Assembly: GCF_018324205.1 (NCBI RefSeq)
Contig: NZ_AP023356.1
Location: forward strand, 1,178,001-1,242,000
DNA from: Actinoplanes ianthinogenes
GTDB taxonomy: Bacteria > Actinomycetota > Actinomycetes > Mycobacteriales > Micromonosporaceae
Direction: 5' to 3'
DNA: 64,000 nucleotides
The position numbers and the translations under genes are program-made. Below are positions 43,824 to 52,581 of the stretch, in pieces (position 1 is the stretch's first letter; every line of letters starts with the position of its first letter). Below the pieces are notes generated by a model. It saw only the letters and a list, made by a program, of their open reading frames with translations, made no database searches and was not told the origin of the DNA.

Positions 43824-46763
43824 ATGCTCACCATGCAGGAAGCTCTGGCCCGCCTGACGGCATACTGGACGGAGCAGGGGTGCCTGATCGTCCAGCCGAT
43901 GAACACCGAGGTCGGTGCGGGGACCCTGAACCCGGCCACGTTCCTGCGGGTGCTCGGTCCCGAGCCGTGGCGGGTGGTGTATGTCGAGCCCTCGGTGCGG
44001 CCCGACGACTCGCGGTACGGGGAGAACCCGAACCGGCTCCAGACGCACACCCAGCTCCAGGTGATCCTCAAGCCGGACCCGGGCAACCCGCAGGAGCTCT
44101 ACCTCGGCAGCCTGGCCGCGCTCGGCATCGACGTGGCGGCGCACGACGTGCGGTTCGTCGAGGACAACTGGGCCTCCCCCGCGCTCGGCGCCTGGGGGCT
44201 GGGCTGGGAGGTCTGGCTGGACGGGCTGGAGATCACCCAGTTCACGTACTTCCAGCAGGCCGGTGGGCTGAACCTCGATCCGGTGTCCGTGGAGATCACG
44301 TACGGCATCGAGCGGATCATCATGGCGCTCCAGGAGAAGCAGCACTTCAAGGAGATCGAGTACGCGCCGGGGGTCAGTTACGGCGAGGTGTTCGGGCAGG
44401 CCGAGTACGAGATGTCCCGCTACTACCTGGACGACGCCGACATCGAGGCGAACCGGCGGCTGCTGGAGCTGTACGCCGGCGAGGCACAGCGGATGATCGA
44501 CGCCGGGCTGCCGGTGCCCGCGCACAGTTACGTGCTCAAGTGCTCGCAGGCGTTCAACGTGCTGGACTCCCGCGGCGCGGTCTCCACCGCCGAGCGGGCC
44601 GCCGAGTTCGCCCGGATGCGCCGGCTCGCCGGTGAGGTCGCCAAGCTGTGGGTGGCCCGCCGCAGCGAGCTGGAGCACCCGCTCGGGCTGGTCACCGCAC
44701 TGGACCCGGCTCGGCCACCGGCCGCCGCGCAGACCGGGGACCAGCCGCGCACCCTGGTGTTCGAGATCGGCGCCGAGGAGCTGCCGCCGGCCGAGCTGCG
44801 CAACGCCCGCGAGCAGGTGCTGCGCCTGGTCACCGAGGGGCTGGCCGGGACCCGGCTGGAGCACGGGGAGATCCGGGTGTTCGGCACGCCGCGGCGGCTG
44901 ATCGCGGTGGTGCAGGCGGTGGCCGCCCGCGAGGATGATCACATCCGTACGGTGAAGGGGCCGAAGGTCCAGGCGCCGGAGAAGGCGATCGAGGGTTTCG
45001 CCCGCGGGCAGGGTGTGTCCCGGGAGGACCTGGAGACCGAGGAGATCAACGGCGTACCCCACCTGGTCCTGCGCAAGCACGAACCGGGACGCGCGGCGCC
45101 GCAGGTCCTGGCCGACGTCCTCGCGAAGGTCGTCGGCGGTCTGCGTTCCGCCAAGAACATGCGGTGGAACGACCCGAAGCTGGCCTTCAGCCGCCCGCTG
45201 CGCTGGCTGACCGCGCTCTGGGGCGACGACGTGGTGCCGGTCGCCGTCTCCACCCTCGCGGCCGGCCGGCAGACCCGGCTGCTGCGCACCGCGGTCCCGC
45301 CGGTCGCCGAGATCGCCTCGGCCGAGACGTTCCTGGAGACGCTCGGCGTCAACGGCATCGTCGCCGACCACGAGGACCGCCGCGAGCTGATCGTGGTCGG
45401 CGCGCAGGACCTGGTATACCCGGACGGGCGGATCGACGTGCGGGGCGAGGCCGCGCTGATCGACCAGATCACCGACCTGGTGGAGCAGCCTCTGCCGCTG
45501 CTCGGCACGTTCGACGAGGGCTATCTGACGCTGCCCGACGCGGTGCTCACCACGGTGATGCGCAAGCACCAGCGGTACCTGCCGGTCCGCGACGAGGACG
45601 GCAAGCTGCTGCCGATGTTCGTCACGGTGGCGAACGGGCCGGTCGACGTCGACCTGGTCCGCACCGGCAACGAGGCGGTGCTGCGGGCGCGGTACGAGGA
45701 CGCGCGCTTCTTCTACCGCGCCGACCTGGATACCCCGCTCGCCGACATGAAGGCGAAGCTGGATCGGCTCACCTTCACCGACAAGCTCGGCTCGATGGCC
45801 GACCGGGCCGGCCGGATCGGCGCGCTGGCCACGCTGCTGGGCGAGCGGCTCGGCCTCGGGTCGGCGGCCCTGGACCGGGCCGCCGAGCTGGTCAAGTTCG
45901 ACCTGGGCTCGCAGCTGGTGACCGAGATGACCAGCCTGGCCGGGGTGATGGCGAAGGATTACGCGCTGCACGCCGGGGAGTCGCGGGCGGTCGCCGAGGC
46001 GGTGTTCGAGGCGGAGCTGCCGCGGAACACCGGCGACGCGCTGCCGCGCACCATCCCGGGCGCGCTGCTGTCGCTCGGCGACCGGCTCGACCTGGTGGCC
46101 GGGCTGGCCGCCACGGTGGGCCTGCCGACCGGCTCCAGCGACCCGTTCGCGGTCCGCCGGGCGGTGCTCGGCCTGCTCGCCCTGCACCGCTCCACCCCCG
46201 AGTTCGCCGCGCTGTCGCTGGTGGACGCGCTGGCCCTGGCCACCCAGCCGGTGCCGGTCAGCGGCGAGGTGCTCGCGGCGATCGGCGAGTTCCTGGCGAA
46301 GCGCCTGGAGCAGGCGCTGACCGAGGAGGGCCATCCGGTGGACCGGGTGCGGGCGGTCCTGCCGCACTTCGCCCGGCCGTCGGTGGCCGACACGCTGCTC
46401 GCGCAGCTCGCCGTCGCCGTCGAGGACGAGGCGTTCGCCGCGGTCGCGGCGGCGATCCAGCGGGCCCGGCGGATCGTCCCGGACGGCACCACGGCGTCCT
46501 ACGACGTGGCGGTGCTCAAGGAGCCGGCCGAGCTGGCACTGCACGACGCGGTCACCGCCGTCCGCGCCGGCCTGGACGGCTCGGCGGACCTGCCCCGCTT
46601 CGTGGCCGTGACCGGACAGCTGGTCGCGCCGGTCAACACGTTCTTCGACGACGTGCTGGTGATGGCCGACGACCCGGCGATCCGGGCGGCCCGCCTCGGC
46701 CTGCTCGCCGCGGTCCGCGACCTCGGCGACGGCCTGCTGGACTGGCCCCAGCTGCGCCTCTGA
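43824..46763 (+). CDS. glyQS: glycyl-tRNA synthetase, fused alpha-beta (bacterial tetrameric type)
   Basis: The 979-residue protein joins both subunits of the bacterial-type glycine-tRNA ligase. Residues 1-290 are the alpha catalytic part (YWTEQGCLIVQPMNTEVGAG, NPNRLQTHTQLQVILKPDPG, GLEITQFTYFQQAGG). A linker of about 20 residues follows, then the beta part from about 305 (LVFEIGAEELPPAELRNARE), including an HD-like region and the C-terminal tRNA-binding region. Lengths equal alpha plus beta. Many actinobacteria instead use the unrelated homodimeric GlyRS, so this form is noteworthy. There is no T-box upstream; a 47-base gap follows the diguanylate cyclase. Confidence 0.93.
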   Translation: MLTMQEALARLTAYWTEQGCLIVQPMNTEVGAGTLNPATFLRVLGPEPWRVVYVEPSVRPDDSRYGENPNRLQTHTQLQVILKPDPGNPQELYLGSLAALGIDVAAHDVRFVEDNWASPALGAWGLGWEVWLDGLEITQFTYFQQAGGLNLDPVSVEITYGIERIIMALQEKQHFKEIEYAPGVSYGEVFGQAEYEMSRYYLDDADIEANRRLLELYAGEAQRMIDAGLPVPAHSYVLKCSQAFNVLDSRGAVSTAERAAEFARMRRLAGEVAKLWVARRSELEHPLGLVTALDPARPPAAAQTGDQPRTLVFEIGAEELPPAELRNAREQVLRLVTEGLAGTRLEHGEIRVFGTPRRLIAVVQAVAAREDDHIRTVKGPKVQAPEKAIEGFARGQGVSREDLETEEINGVPHLVLRKHEPGRAAPQVLADVLAKVVGGLRSAKNMRWNDPKLAFSRPLRWLTALWGDDVVPVAVSTLAAGRQTRLLRTAVPPVAEIASAETFLETLGVNGIVADHEDRRELIVVGAQDLVYPDGRIDVRGEAALIDQITDLVEQPLPLLGTFDEGYLTLPDAVLTTVMRKHQRYLPVRDEDGKLLPMFVTVANGPVDVDLVRTGNEAVLRARYEDARFFYRADLDTPLADMKAKLDRLTFTDKLGSMADRAGRIGALATLLGERLGLGSAALDRAAELVKFDLGSQLVTEMTSLAGVMAKDYALHAGESRAVAEAVFEAELPRNTGDALPRTIPGALLSLGDRLDLVAGLAATVGLPTGSSDPFAVRRAVLGLLALHRSTPEFAALSLVDALALATQPVPVSGEVLAAIGEFLAKRLEQALTEEGHPVDRVRAVLPHFARPSVADTLLAQLAVAVEDEAFAAVAAAIQRARRIVPDGTTASYDVAVLKEPAELALHDAVTAVRAGLDGSADLPRFVAVTGQLVAPVNTFFDDVLVMADDPAIRAARLGLLAAVRDLGDGLLDWPQLRL

Positions 46764-46828
46764 CACCTGTCGCGGCCGGCCTCCCCGTCCGGGCGGACAG
46801 CGCCACGCGCTGCCGGAGATCCCCGGGC

Positions 46829-46903
46829 GGGGTCAGGCCGGGCGGGGTCAGGCCGGACGGGGTCAGGCCGGACGGGGTCAGGCCGGACGGGGTCAGGCCG
46901 GAC
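46829..46903. repeat. repeat E: five tandem 15 bp units at a convergent junction
   Basis: GGGGTCAGGCCGGAC is repeated at 46829, 46844, 46859, 46874 and 46889 with one or two changes. The last unit contains the stop codon of the DUF2306 gene, so the array has grown up to or into its coding end. Confidence 0.88.
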
Positions 46904-47564
46904 GCGAGACATGCGGGCGGGGGCGGCCACGGATGATCCACTCGGCGACGAGGATGTTGATGAGCCAGCCGGCGAGCATCGCGGCCGCGCGGCCGGTCAC
47001 GCCGGGCGTCACCCCGGCGAGGGCGAACGGCAGGTGGGTGAAGACCTGGGTGCCCGCGCCCTGGGCCAGCGCATAGGCCCGGATCATCCACGCCCGGTGC
47101 CCGGCGATGTCGCGCCGGCGGATCGTCAGCACGGCCAGGACCAGGGACGTGAGCATCGCGGTGCCGACGATCAGGCGGGTGACCTCGACGACCAGGCCGT
47201 CGACCGGTGGGACGTCGTAGAACACGGCCATCCACATGCCGCTGACCGCGACGATCACGCCGGCCGCGACCAGGACCCGGCCGGCGATCCGGTGCCAGGC
47301 CGGGCGGCGCCGCCGGAACGCCGGGGCGAACTGGAACGCCCCGGCCAGGCAATAGAGGATCGCGGCGAGGATGTGCGCCACGACCGGCAGCGGCATGGCG
47401 AAGAAGCGCGCGTTCTCCTCGGTGACCGGCGCGTTCGTCGCCAGCTCGCCGAGGCGGGCCGCGCCGGCGATCGAGGGCACCAGGCTGAGCGCGATCAGGC
47501 CGGCCGGGATCCGCCAGCCGCGCCGTTGTCGCCGCCGGGTGCCGAGTACCGCGTTCGTCGTCAT
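46893..47564 (-). CDS. DUF2306-family membrane protein
   Basis: The 223-residue protein has six or seven membrane helices and fits the DUF2306 family: VVAHILAAILYCLAGAFQF, WHRIAGRVLVAAGVIVAVSG, and RRRDIAGHRAWMIRAYALAQ, with conserved His residues that may bind haem. No activity is established. ATG 47564 follows a Gly/Arg-coding stretch without a strong ribosome site. It lies 78 bases downstream of the response-regulator gene on the same strand, with a CGGTT-TTCG-AACCG hairpin between. It may belong to that regulon. Confidence 0.75.
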   Translation of the reverse strand: MTTNAVLGTRRRQRRGWRIPAGLIALSLVPSIAGAARLGELATNAPVTEENARFFAMPLPVVAHILAAILYCLAGAFQFAPAFRRRRPAWHRIAGRVLVAAGVIVAVSGMWMAVFYDVPPVDGLVVEVTRLIVGTAMLTSLVLAVLTIRRRDIAGHRAWMIRAYALAQGAGTQVFTHLPFALAGVTPGVTGRAAAMLAGWLINILVAEWIIRGRPRPHVSRPA

Positions 47565-47642
47565 GCGTCGATCGTCGCGGCCGGCGCGCCCGGGCACACC
47601 CGCCCGGAGACCGGTTCGAAAACCGTACTTAAGACGGATGCG

Positions 47643-48293
47643 TCAGCGGCGGCCGGTCTCGTAGGCCCAGATCGCGATCTCCACCCGGTTCCGCGCGCCG
47701 AGCTTGGTCATCAGGCTGGCCACATGGGTCTTCACCGTGCTCAGGCTGATGTACAGCGCGGCGGCGATCTCACTGTTCGTCCGGCCGGCGGCCACCGCGG
47801 CGAGGACCTCCTCCTCCCGCTCGGTGAGTGGCTCGACCGGCTGGCGCAGCCCGCCGCCGGTCCCGCCCCGGGCGAAGGTCTGCAACAACCGCGCGGTGAC
47901 CGCGGGCGCGATGATGGCGTCCCCGGCGGCGGCCGCCCGGATCGCCTGGGCCAGCAGTTCCGCCCCGGCCTCCTTGAGCAGGAAGCCGCGGGCGCCGGCC
48001 CGCAACGCCCCGTAGACGTGCTCGTCCAGGTCGAACGTGGTGATCACGACGACGGCGAGCGGGTCGGCGACGCCGGGGCCGGCGAGCTCCCGGGTGGCCG
48101 CGATGCCGTCCACCCCGGGCATCCGGATGTCGAGCAGGCAGACGTCCGGGCGCAGCCGGCGGGCCAGCTCGACCGCCTGGTGCCCGTTCGCGGCCTCGGC
48201 GATCACCTGGATGCCCGGCTGGGCGTTCAGGATCATGGTCAGGCCGGTGCGGACGATCTCCTGGTCGTCGGCGACCAGCACACGCACGGTCAC
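47643..48293 (-). CDS. NarL/LuxR-type response regulator
   Basis: The 216-residue protein has a receiver domain with phospho-acceptor D55 (VCLLDIRMPG), acidic pair D9-D10, T85-region VVVITTFD and K105-region LLKEAG. A C-terminal LuxR helix-turn-helix follows (LTEREEEVLAAVAAGRTNSE, ISLSTVKTHVASLMTKLG). It is activated by the kinase encoded just upstream; GTG 48293 overlaps that gene's stop (GTGA). Target genes may include the DUF2306 gene downstream. Confidence 0.93.
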   Translation of the reverse strand: MTVRVLVADDQEIVRTGLTMILNAQPGIQVIAEAANGHQAVELARRLRPDVCLLDIRMPGVDGIAATRELAGPGVADPLAVVVITTFDLDEHVYGALRAGARGFLLKEAGAELLAQAIRAAAAGDAIIAPAVTARLLQTFARGGTGGGLRQPVEPLTEREEEVLAAVAAGRTNSEIAAALYISLSTVKTHVASLMTKLGARNRVEIAIWAYETGRR

Positions 48294-49405
48294 GCCGGCA
48301 GCACCGCCTCGACGTACCAGCCGCGGTCCGGGCCGGGACCCGCGGTGCAGGTGCCGCCGAGGAGCTCGGCGCGCTCCCGCATGCCGCTCACGCCGTACCC
48401 CGAAGCGGTTGAACTCCCGGACCGCGGCGGACCGTGCGCCGCGCCGTCGTCATCGACCCGCAGCCTCACCTGCGCGCCCTCCGCCGCGACCCGGACCGTG
48501 ATGCGGGTCGCGCCCCGAGCGTGCCGGCGGGCGTTGGTGATCGCCTCCTGGGCGATCCGGTACAGCGCCGCCCCGACCGGCGGCGCGACCGCACCCAGAC
48601 CGGCGCCGACCTCGATCTCCACCCGCGGCCCGGCACCCTGGGCCAGATCGGACAGATCGGCGAGGCGGGGCGCGTCCGGCTCGTCGGTGCGCAGCGCGCG
48701 AACCACGGTACGCAACTCGGTCAGCGCCTCCTTCGCCTCGCTCTCGATCAACCGCAGCGCGGCGGCGGCCGCGTCCGGATCAGTGCCCGCGGTGGCCAGC
48801 CCGGCCTGGGCGCGGATCGCCATCGCGGAGACATGATGCGCCACCGTGTCGTGCAGGTCGCGGGCGAGGCGCTCGCGCTCCCGCAGGCGGACCTGGTCCA
48901 GCTCGCGGGCCCGGGCGCCGGAGCGGTAACGGGCCGCGGCGCCGAGCGCGAGAACCGCGACGGTGAGCGCCGTCCCGCCGACCGTGTCACTCGCGTCGAC
49001 CTGCCCGACCCCGAACGACACCAGCTGCTTGACGACGATCACCGCGAGCCCCAGCGCGGCCTCCCGCCCGGAGCCCCAGCGGAACAGCGCGTAGAGCAGC
49101 ACCAGCAGGTAGACCAGCGAATACTCTTCCGGCGGCACGTTACCGGTGAAGACCGGCGCGATCAGGGTCACCGCGAAGGTGACGGTGACCGCGAGCAGCG
49201 GCCGGCTGCGCCGGATCAGCAGCATCGGGGTGAGGCCGACGGCCAGCACCACGGCGGCCACCCGGTGCGGCATGTCAGGACGAAAGACGCTTTCCAGTAC
49301 GGCAGCAGCGGCGCACACCGCGACCAGGAGCCAGTCGCGCCAGGTCAGCGGAGGGCAGCCGGGCGGACGGGGTTCGGCCAGGAAGGAGCGGAGAGGGCCG
49401 GGCAC
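48290..49405 (-). CDS. NarL-system sensor histidine kinase
   Basis: The 371-residue kinase has four or five N-terminal membrane helices (about 25-165) with very short loops, which suggests it senses within or near the membrane. A HisKA_3 dimerisation domain with the phospho-acceptor His follows (RERLARDLHDTVAHHVSAM), then a HATPase (ALYRIAQEAITNARRHARGA, VSGMRERAELLGG). The layout resembles DesK/LiaS-like kinases of cell-envelope stress. The GTG start at 49405 has GGAG further upstream. A GGTCCG-N8-CGGACC dyad lies just before it and may be an operator. Confidence 0.9.
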   Translation of the reverse strand: MPGPLRSFLAEPRPPGCPPLTWRDWLLVAVCAAAAVLESVFRPDMPHRVAAVVLAVGLTPMLLIRRSRPLLAVTVTFAVTLIAPVFTGNVPPEEYSLVYLLVLLYALFRWGSGREAALGLAVIVVKQLVSFGVGQVDASDTVGGTALTVAVLALGAAARYRSGARARELDQVRLRERERLARDLHDTVAHHVSAMAIRAQAGLATAGTDPDAAAAALRLIESEAKEALTELRTVVRALRTDEPDAPRLADLSDLAQGAGPRVEIEVGAGLGAVAPPVGAALYRIAQEAITNARRHARGATRITVRVAAEGAQVRLRVDDDGAAHGPPRSGSSTASGYGVSGMRERAELLGGTCTAGPGPDRGWYVEAVLPA

Positions 49406-49418
49406 GCCCCGATCGTAC

Positions 49419-49438
49419 GGTCCGGCTTTTGTCGGACC
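49419..49438. promoter_or_regulatory. GGTCCG-N8-CGGACC inverted repeat upstream of the kinase gene
   Basis: A perfect 6 bp dyad sits 14 bases upstream of the GTG at 49405. It could be an operator for the two-component operon. A second dyad, CGTCGC-TCGG-GCGACG near 49508, faces the GDPD gene. Confidence 0.35.
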
Positions 49439-49595
49439 GAGGCCCCATGGTCGGCCGCTGACCGGCCGCTGAGCATTGGCCGGGCGTTTGCGGACACGCT
49501 ACGAGATCGTCGCTCGGGCGACGAATGCGTCACCTGGACTGCCTGTCGGTGCATCCGGCCGCGTGGGCCGGACCCGGGACTTCGTGGAGGAAATC

Positions 49596-50693
49596 GTGGC
49601 AGATCGCCGTCAGGTGCTGCGCTTCGGCGCGGTGGCCGCCGCCGCCCCGGCGCTGGGCGGAGCCGTCGCGGCCCCGGCGTTCGCCGGGCAGCATCACGAC
49701 AAGCCGGCGAAAACCCTCGTCGTCGGGCATCGGGGCGCCTCCGGTTACCGCCCCGAGCACACCCTGGCCTCCTACGAGCTGGCCGCCCGGATGGGCGCCG
49801 ACTACATGGAGCCCGACCTGGTCAGCACGAAGGACGGCGTGCTGGTCTGCCGGCACGAGCCGGAGATCGGCGGCACCACCGACGTCGCCGCGCACCCGGA
49901 GTTCGCCGACCGCAAGCGCACCGTCGTGCTGGACGGCGTCAGCGTCACCGGCTGGTGGACCCAGGACTTCACCCTGGCCGAGCTGAAGACACTGCGCGCC
50001 ACCGAGCGGATCCCGGGCGTCCGCCAGCACAACACCCTGTACGACGGCCGGTTCGAGGTGCCGACCTTCCAGGAGTTGCTCGACCTGCGCAAGCGGCTGA
50101 ACAGGGAGCTGGGCCGGGACATCGGCGTCTTCCCGGAGACCAAGCACCCGACCTTCTTCCGCGGCATCGGCCTGGAGCTGGAGACCCCGCTGGTGAAGAT
50201 CCTGCGCCGCAACGGCCTGGACCGCCGCGGCGCGAAGGTGTTCATCCAGTCGTTCGAGGCGAAGAACCTGGAGAGGCTCGCCGACCACTACCGCGTCGAG
50301 GTCCCGCTGGTCTTCCTGAGCAGCGCGTCCGGCACCCCGTTCAACGACACCCGCACCTACGCCGACTACCTGAGCCCGGCCGGTCTCAAGGAGCTCTCCG
50401 AGTACGTCGACGGCCTCGGCCCGGACAAGAACCAGATCATCCCGCGCAACCCGGACGGCACCCTGTCCACCCCGACCGCCCTGGTCACGAACGCGCACCA
50501 TGCCGGCCTGAAGGTGATCCCGTACACCTTCCGGGCGGAGAACAGCTTCCTGCCCACCGAGCTCAAGGTCGGCACCGACCCGGCCGGGTACGGCAAAGCG
50601 ATCGACGAGCAGGTCACCTTCCTGCGTACCGGCATCGACGGCCTCTTCACCGACCAGGCCGACATCGGCGTCCTGGCCCGCAGCCTCGCCTGA
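49596..50693 (+). CDS. secreted glycerophosphodiester phosphodiesterase
   Basis: The 365-residue precursor begins MADRRQVLRFGAVAAAAPAL, a Tat-like signal. The GDPD TIM barrel has the catalytic HRGASGYRPEHTLASYELA, GADYMEPDLVSTKDGVLVCRHEP and a late metal/ligand strand DGLFTDQADIG. It hydrolyses glycerophosphodiesters to glycerol-3-phosphate and an alcohol, releasing phosphorus and carbon from lipids outside the cell. GTG 49596 follows GTGGAGG and is preferred to longer frames. It lies next to the phosphate transporter genes, which fits phosphate scavenging. A shared terminator follows. Confidence 0.9.
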   Translation: MADRRQVLRFGAVAAAAPALGGAVAAPAFAGQHHDKPAKTLVVGHRGASGYRPEHTLASYELAARMGADYMEPDLVSTKDGVLVCRHEPEIGGTTDVAAHPEFADRKRTVVLDGVSVTGWWTQDFTLAELKTLRATERIPGVRQHNTLYDGRFEVPTFQELLDLRKRLNRELGRDIGVFPETKHPTFFRGIGLELETPLVKILRRNGLDRRGAKVFIQSFEAKNLERLADHYRVEVPLVFLSSASGTPFNDTRTYADYLSPAGLKELSEYVDGLGPDKNQIIPRNPDGTLSTPTALVTNAHHAGLKVIPYTFRAENSFLPTELKVGTDPAGYGKAIDEQVTFLRTGIDGLFTDQADIGVLARSLA

Positions 50694-50703
50694 CCCGGAA
50701 CGC

Positions 50704-50738
50704 GGTGCGGCCCGGCGGTTCTGCCGCCGGGCCGCACC
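50704..50738. terminator. hairpin between the GDPD and phosphate-transport genes
   Basis: GGTGCGGCCCGGCGG and its complement form a perfect 15 bp stem with a five-base loop, centred in the 57-base convergent gap. TGTTCCT follows on the plus strand. Confidence 0.8.
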
Positions 50739-50750
50739 TGTTCCTAAAAG

Positions 50751-51062
50751 TTACTTGGGGACGATCGTCGGGTAGATGTGCTCGAAGCTGAGCTTGTTCC
50801 CGAAACCGGTCGCCACGATGAAGGTCAGGCCGAGCAGCACGCCGGCCACCACCACGGCGAACAGCACGTACCCCAGGGCGGTGCCGACCGGCCGGCGCTT
50901 GCCCGGGGTGACCCCCGTGGCGTCGACCGAGGCCTCGCCCGCGCCCCAGGCCAGGGAGCGGATGCCGAGGGCGAAGAGCACCGGCAGCCCGGCGCCGAGG
51001 AGCAGCCCGGCGAGCAGGACCTGCCACGCGCCGTTGAGCGCGAATCCGAGGTTGTTCGTCAT
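50751..51062 (-). CDS. small two-helix membrane protein linked to PiT
   Basis: The 103-residue protein has two membrane helices (VLLAGLLLGAGLPVLFALGI and ALGYVLFAVVVAGVLLGLTF) joined by a positively charged loop (GVTPGKRRPVGTA), and a short C-terminus. It starts 13 bases after the phosphate transporter stop, so it is almost surely in one operon with it. Similar small proteins accompany PiT genes in other actinobacteria; the role is unknown. Confidence 0.72.
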   Translation of the reverse strand: MTNNLGFALNGAWQVLLAGLLLGAGLPVLFALGIRSLAWGAGEASVDATGVTPGKRRPVGTALGYVLFAVVVAGVLLGLTFIVATGFGNKLSFEHIYPTIVPK

Positions 51063-51075
51063 CTGTCCGCTCCGC

Positions 51076-52311
51076 TCAGTTCGCCGCGACCATGGGCACG
51101 GCCGGGGTGGCCGCCGGGTCCGCCGCCGGGGCGGCCTCCCAGTCGTCGTTGACGTTGTCGTGGTCGACGTGCTGGCCGCGGGACCGCAGCCACATCCCCA
51201 CCGAGGCGGCGACCAGCAGCAGGGCGACCACGATCGCGCCGGCCATGCCGCCGATGCTGTGCCCGATCCACCACATCGCCGCGCCGATCAGGCCGGCCGC
51301 CGGCAGGGTGATCAGCCAGGCCGCGACCATCCGGCCGGCGACCGCCCAGCGGACCGTGGCGCCGGGCCGGCCGATGCCGGAGCCGAGCACCGAGCCGGTG
51401 GCGACGTGCGTGGTGGAGAGCGCGAAGCCGAGCTGGCTGGAGGCCAGGATGACGGCGGCGGCGCCGGACTGCGCCGCGGTGCCCTGCGCCGGGCTGATGT
51501 CGGTGAGGCCCTTGCCGAGGGTGCGGATGATCCGCCAGCCGCCCAGGTAGGTGCCGAGGGCGATGGCGACCGCGCAGGCCACCTTGACCCAGAGCGGGAT
51601 GTTCTTGGTGTCGCTCCAGTCGCCGCTGGCGATCAGGGCGAGCGTGATGACACCCATGGTCTTCTGCGCGTCGTTGGTGCCGTGCGCGAGCGAGACGAGC
51701 GAGGCGGAGCCGATCTGGCCCCACTTGAAGCCCTTGTCGGTGAACCGGGCGGCGATCCCGTTGGTGACCTTGAAGATCACCCAGCTGCCGGCGATGGCGA
51801 TCAGCGCGGCGATCACCGGGGAGAGGACGGCGGGCAGCAGCACCTTGCCGACCACGCCGTCGAGCTTCGAACCGTCGCCGTTCCAGTTGACGCCGGCCCA
51901 GCCGAGGCCGGCCACGGTGGCGCCGATCAGGCCGCCGAAGAGCGCGTGGGAGGAGCTGGACGGAAGCCCGACCAGCCAGGTCAGCAGGTTCCAGACGATA
52001 CCGCCGACCAGACCGGCCAGGATGATCAGCAGAAGACCGTTCCCGCCGTCGGCGAGCAGCTCGGCCTTCGGCGCCCCGCTCTTGTCCTGGATCTTCACGA
52101 CCGCGTTCGTGACTGTCAGCGCGACCTCGACGGAGAGGAAGGCGCCGATCAGATTCAGCACACCGGAGAGGGCTACGGCGGTTTTGGGCCGCAGGGCCTT
52201 GGTCGCGATGGAGGTGGCCATCGCGTTCGCCGTGTCGTGGAACCCGTTGGTGAAGTCGAAGGCGAGTGCCGTCACGACCACCAGCGCGAGGATCACGGAT
52301 GTTTCAGTCAC
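51076..52311 (-). CDS. inorganic phosphate transporter, PiT family
   Basis: The 411-residue protein has 10-12 membrane helices with both halves of the PiT signature: FDFTNGFHDTANAMATSIAT (N-terminal PD001131-like block) and SLAHGTNDAQKTMGVITLAL (C-terminal block). LPSSSSHALFGGLIGATVAG and STTHVATGSVLGSGI fit the family. It imports metal-phosphate with protons. The C-terminus is an Ala/Pro/Asp tail. GTG 52311 matches the usual N-terminus; a TTG seven codons earlier is possible. It is divergent in context from nothing close: a 270-base, less GC-rich leader region lies upstream. Confidence 0.92.
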   Translation of the reverse strand: MTETSVILALVVVTALAFDFTNGFHDTANAMATSIATKALRPKTAVALSGVLNLIGAFLSVEVALTVTNAVVKIQDKSGAPKAELLADGGNGLLLIILAGLVGGIVWNLLTWLVGLPSSSSHALFGGLIGATVAGLGWAGVNWNGDGSKLDGVVGKVLLPAVLSPVIAALIAIAGSWVIFKVTNGIAARFTDKGFKWGQIGSASLVSLAHGTNDAQKTMGVITLALIASGDWSDTKNIPLWVKVACAVAIALGTYLGGWRIIRTLGKGLTDISPAQGTAAQSGAAAVILASSQLGFALSTTHVATGSVLGSGIGRPGATVRWAVAGRMVAAWLITLPAAGLIGAAMWWIGHSIGGMAGAIVVALLLVAASVGMWLRSRGQHVDHDNVNDDWEAAPAADPAATPAVPMVAAN

Positions 52312-52456
52312 GCCGTGATCGTGAATGGTCAACAGGGGTTGCTGCCAGAGGGGGAACGCAACATGTACAAGGTTCCGCTCTCGTTAACCTGCTGTTTCCC
52401 TAAATCTAGCGCTGAGTGTTGATCAAACTACTTTGCGTGTCTGTCAACAAAGGATT

Positions 52457-52470
52457 GGTGAACATTTACC
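52457..52470 (-). promoter_or_regulatory. possible PHO-box half-site upstream of the phosphate transporter
   Basis: The minus strand reads GGTAAATGTTCACC, with GTTCACC matching one unit of the Streptomyces PhoP box. It lies about 150 bases upstream of the PiT start, in a 270-base gap (52312-52581) with noticeably more A and T. A second good direct-repeat unit at 11 bp spacing is not evident. Confidence 0.3.
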
Positions 52471-52581
52471 TATCAATAGCCCTCCCTCAATCTGGACATA
52501 ACGGACTGTGTTGCGCGCGTGTTACCTTTGACGACCTGCCCGGAATGAGCCTTTTCGCCCGATTCTGGAGAGCCCGGGACG

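Noticed and set aside
43440..46766. 1108-residue open frame antisense to glyQS
   Set aside because: It is a high-GC shadow of the synthetase gene: Arg/Leu/Val/Gln-rich, no domain, and the sense gene has clear motifs.
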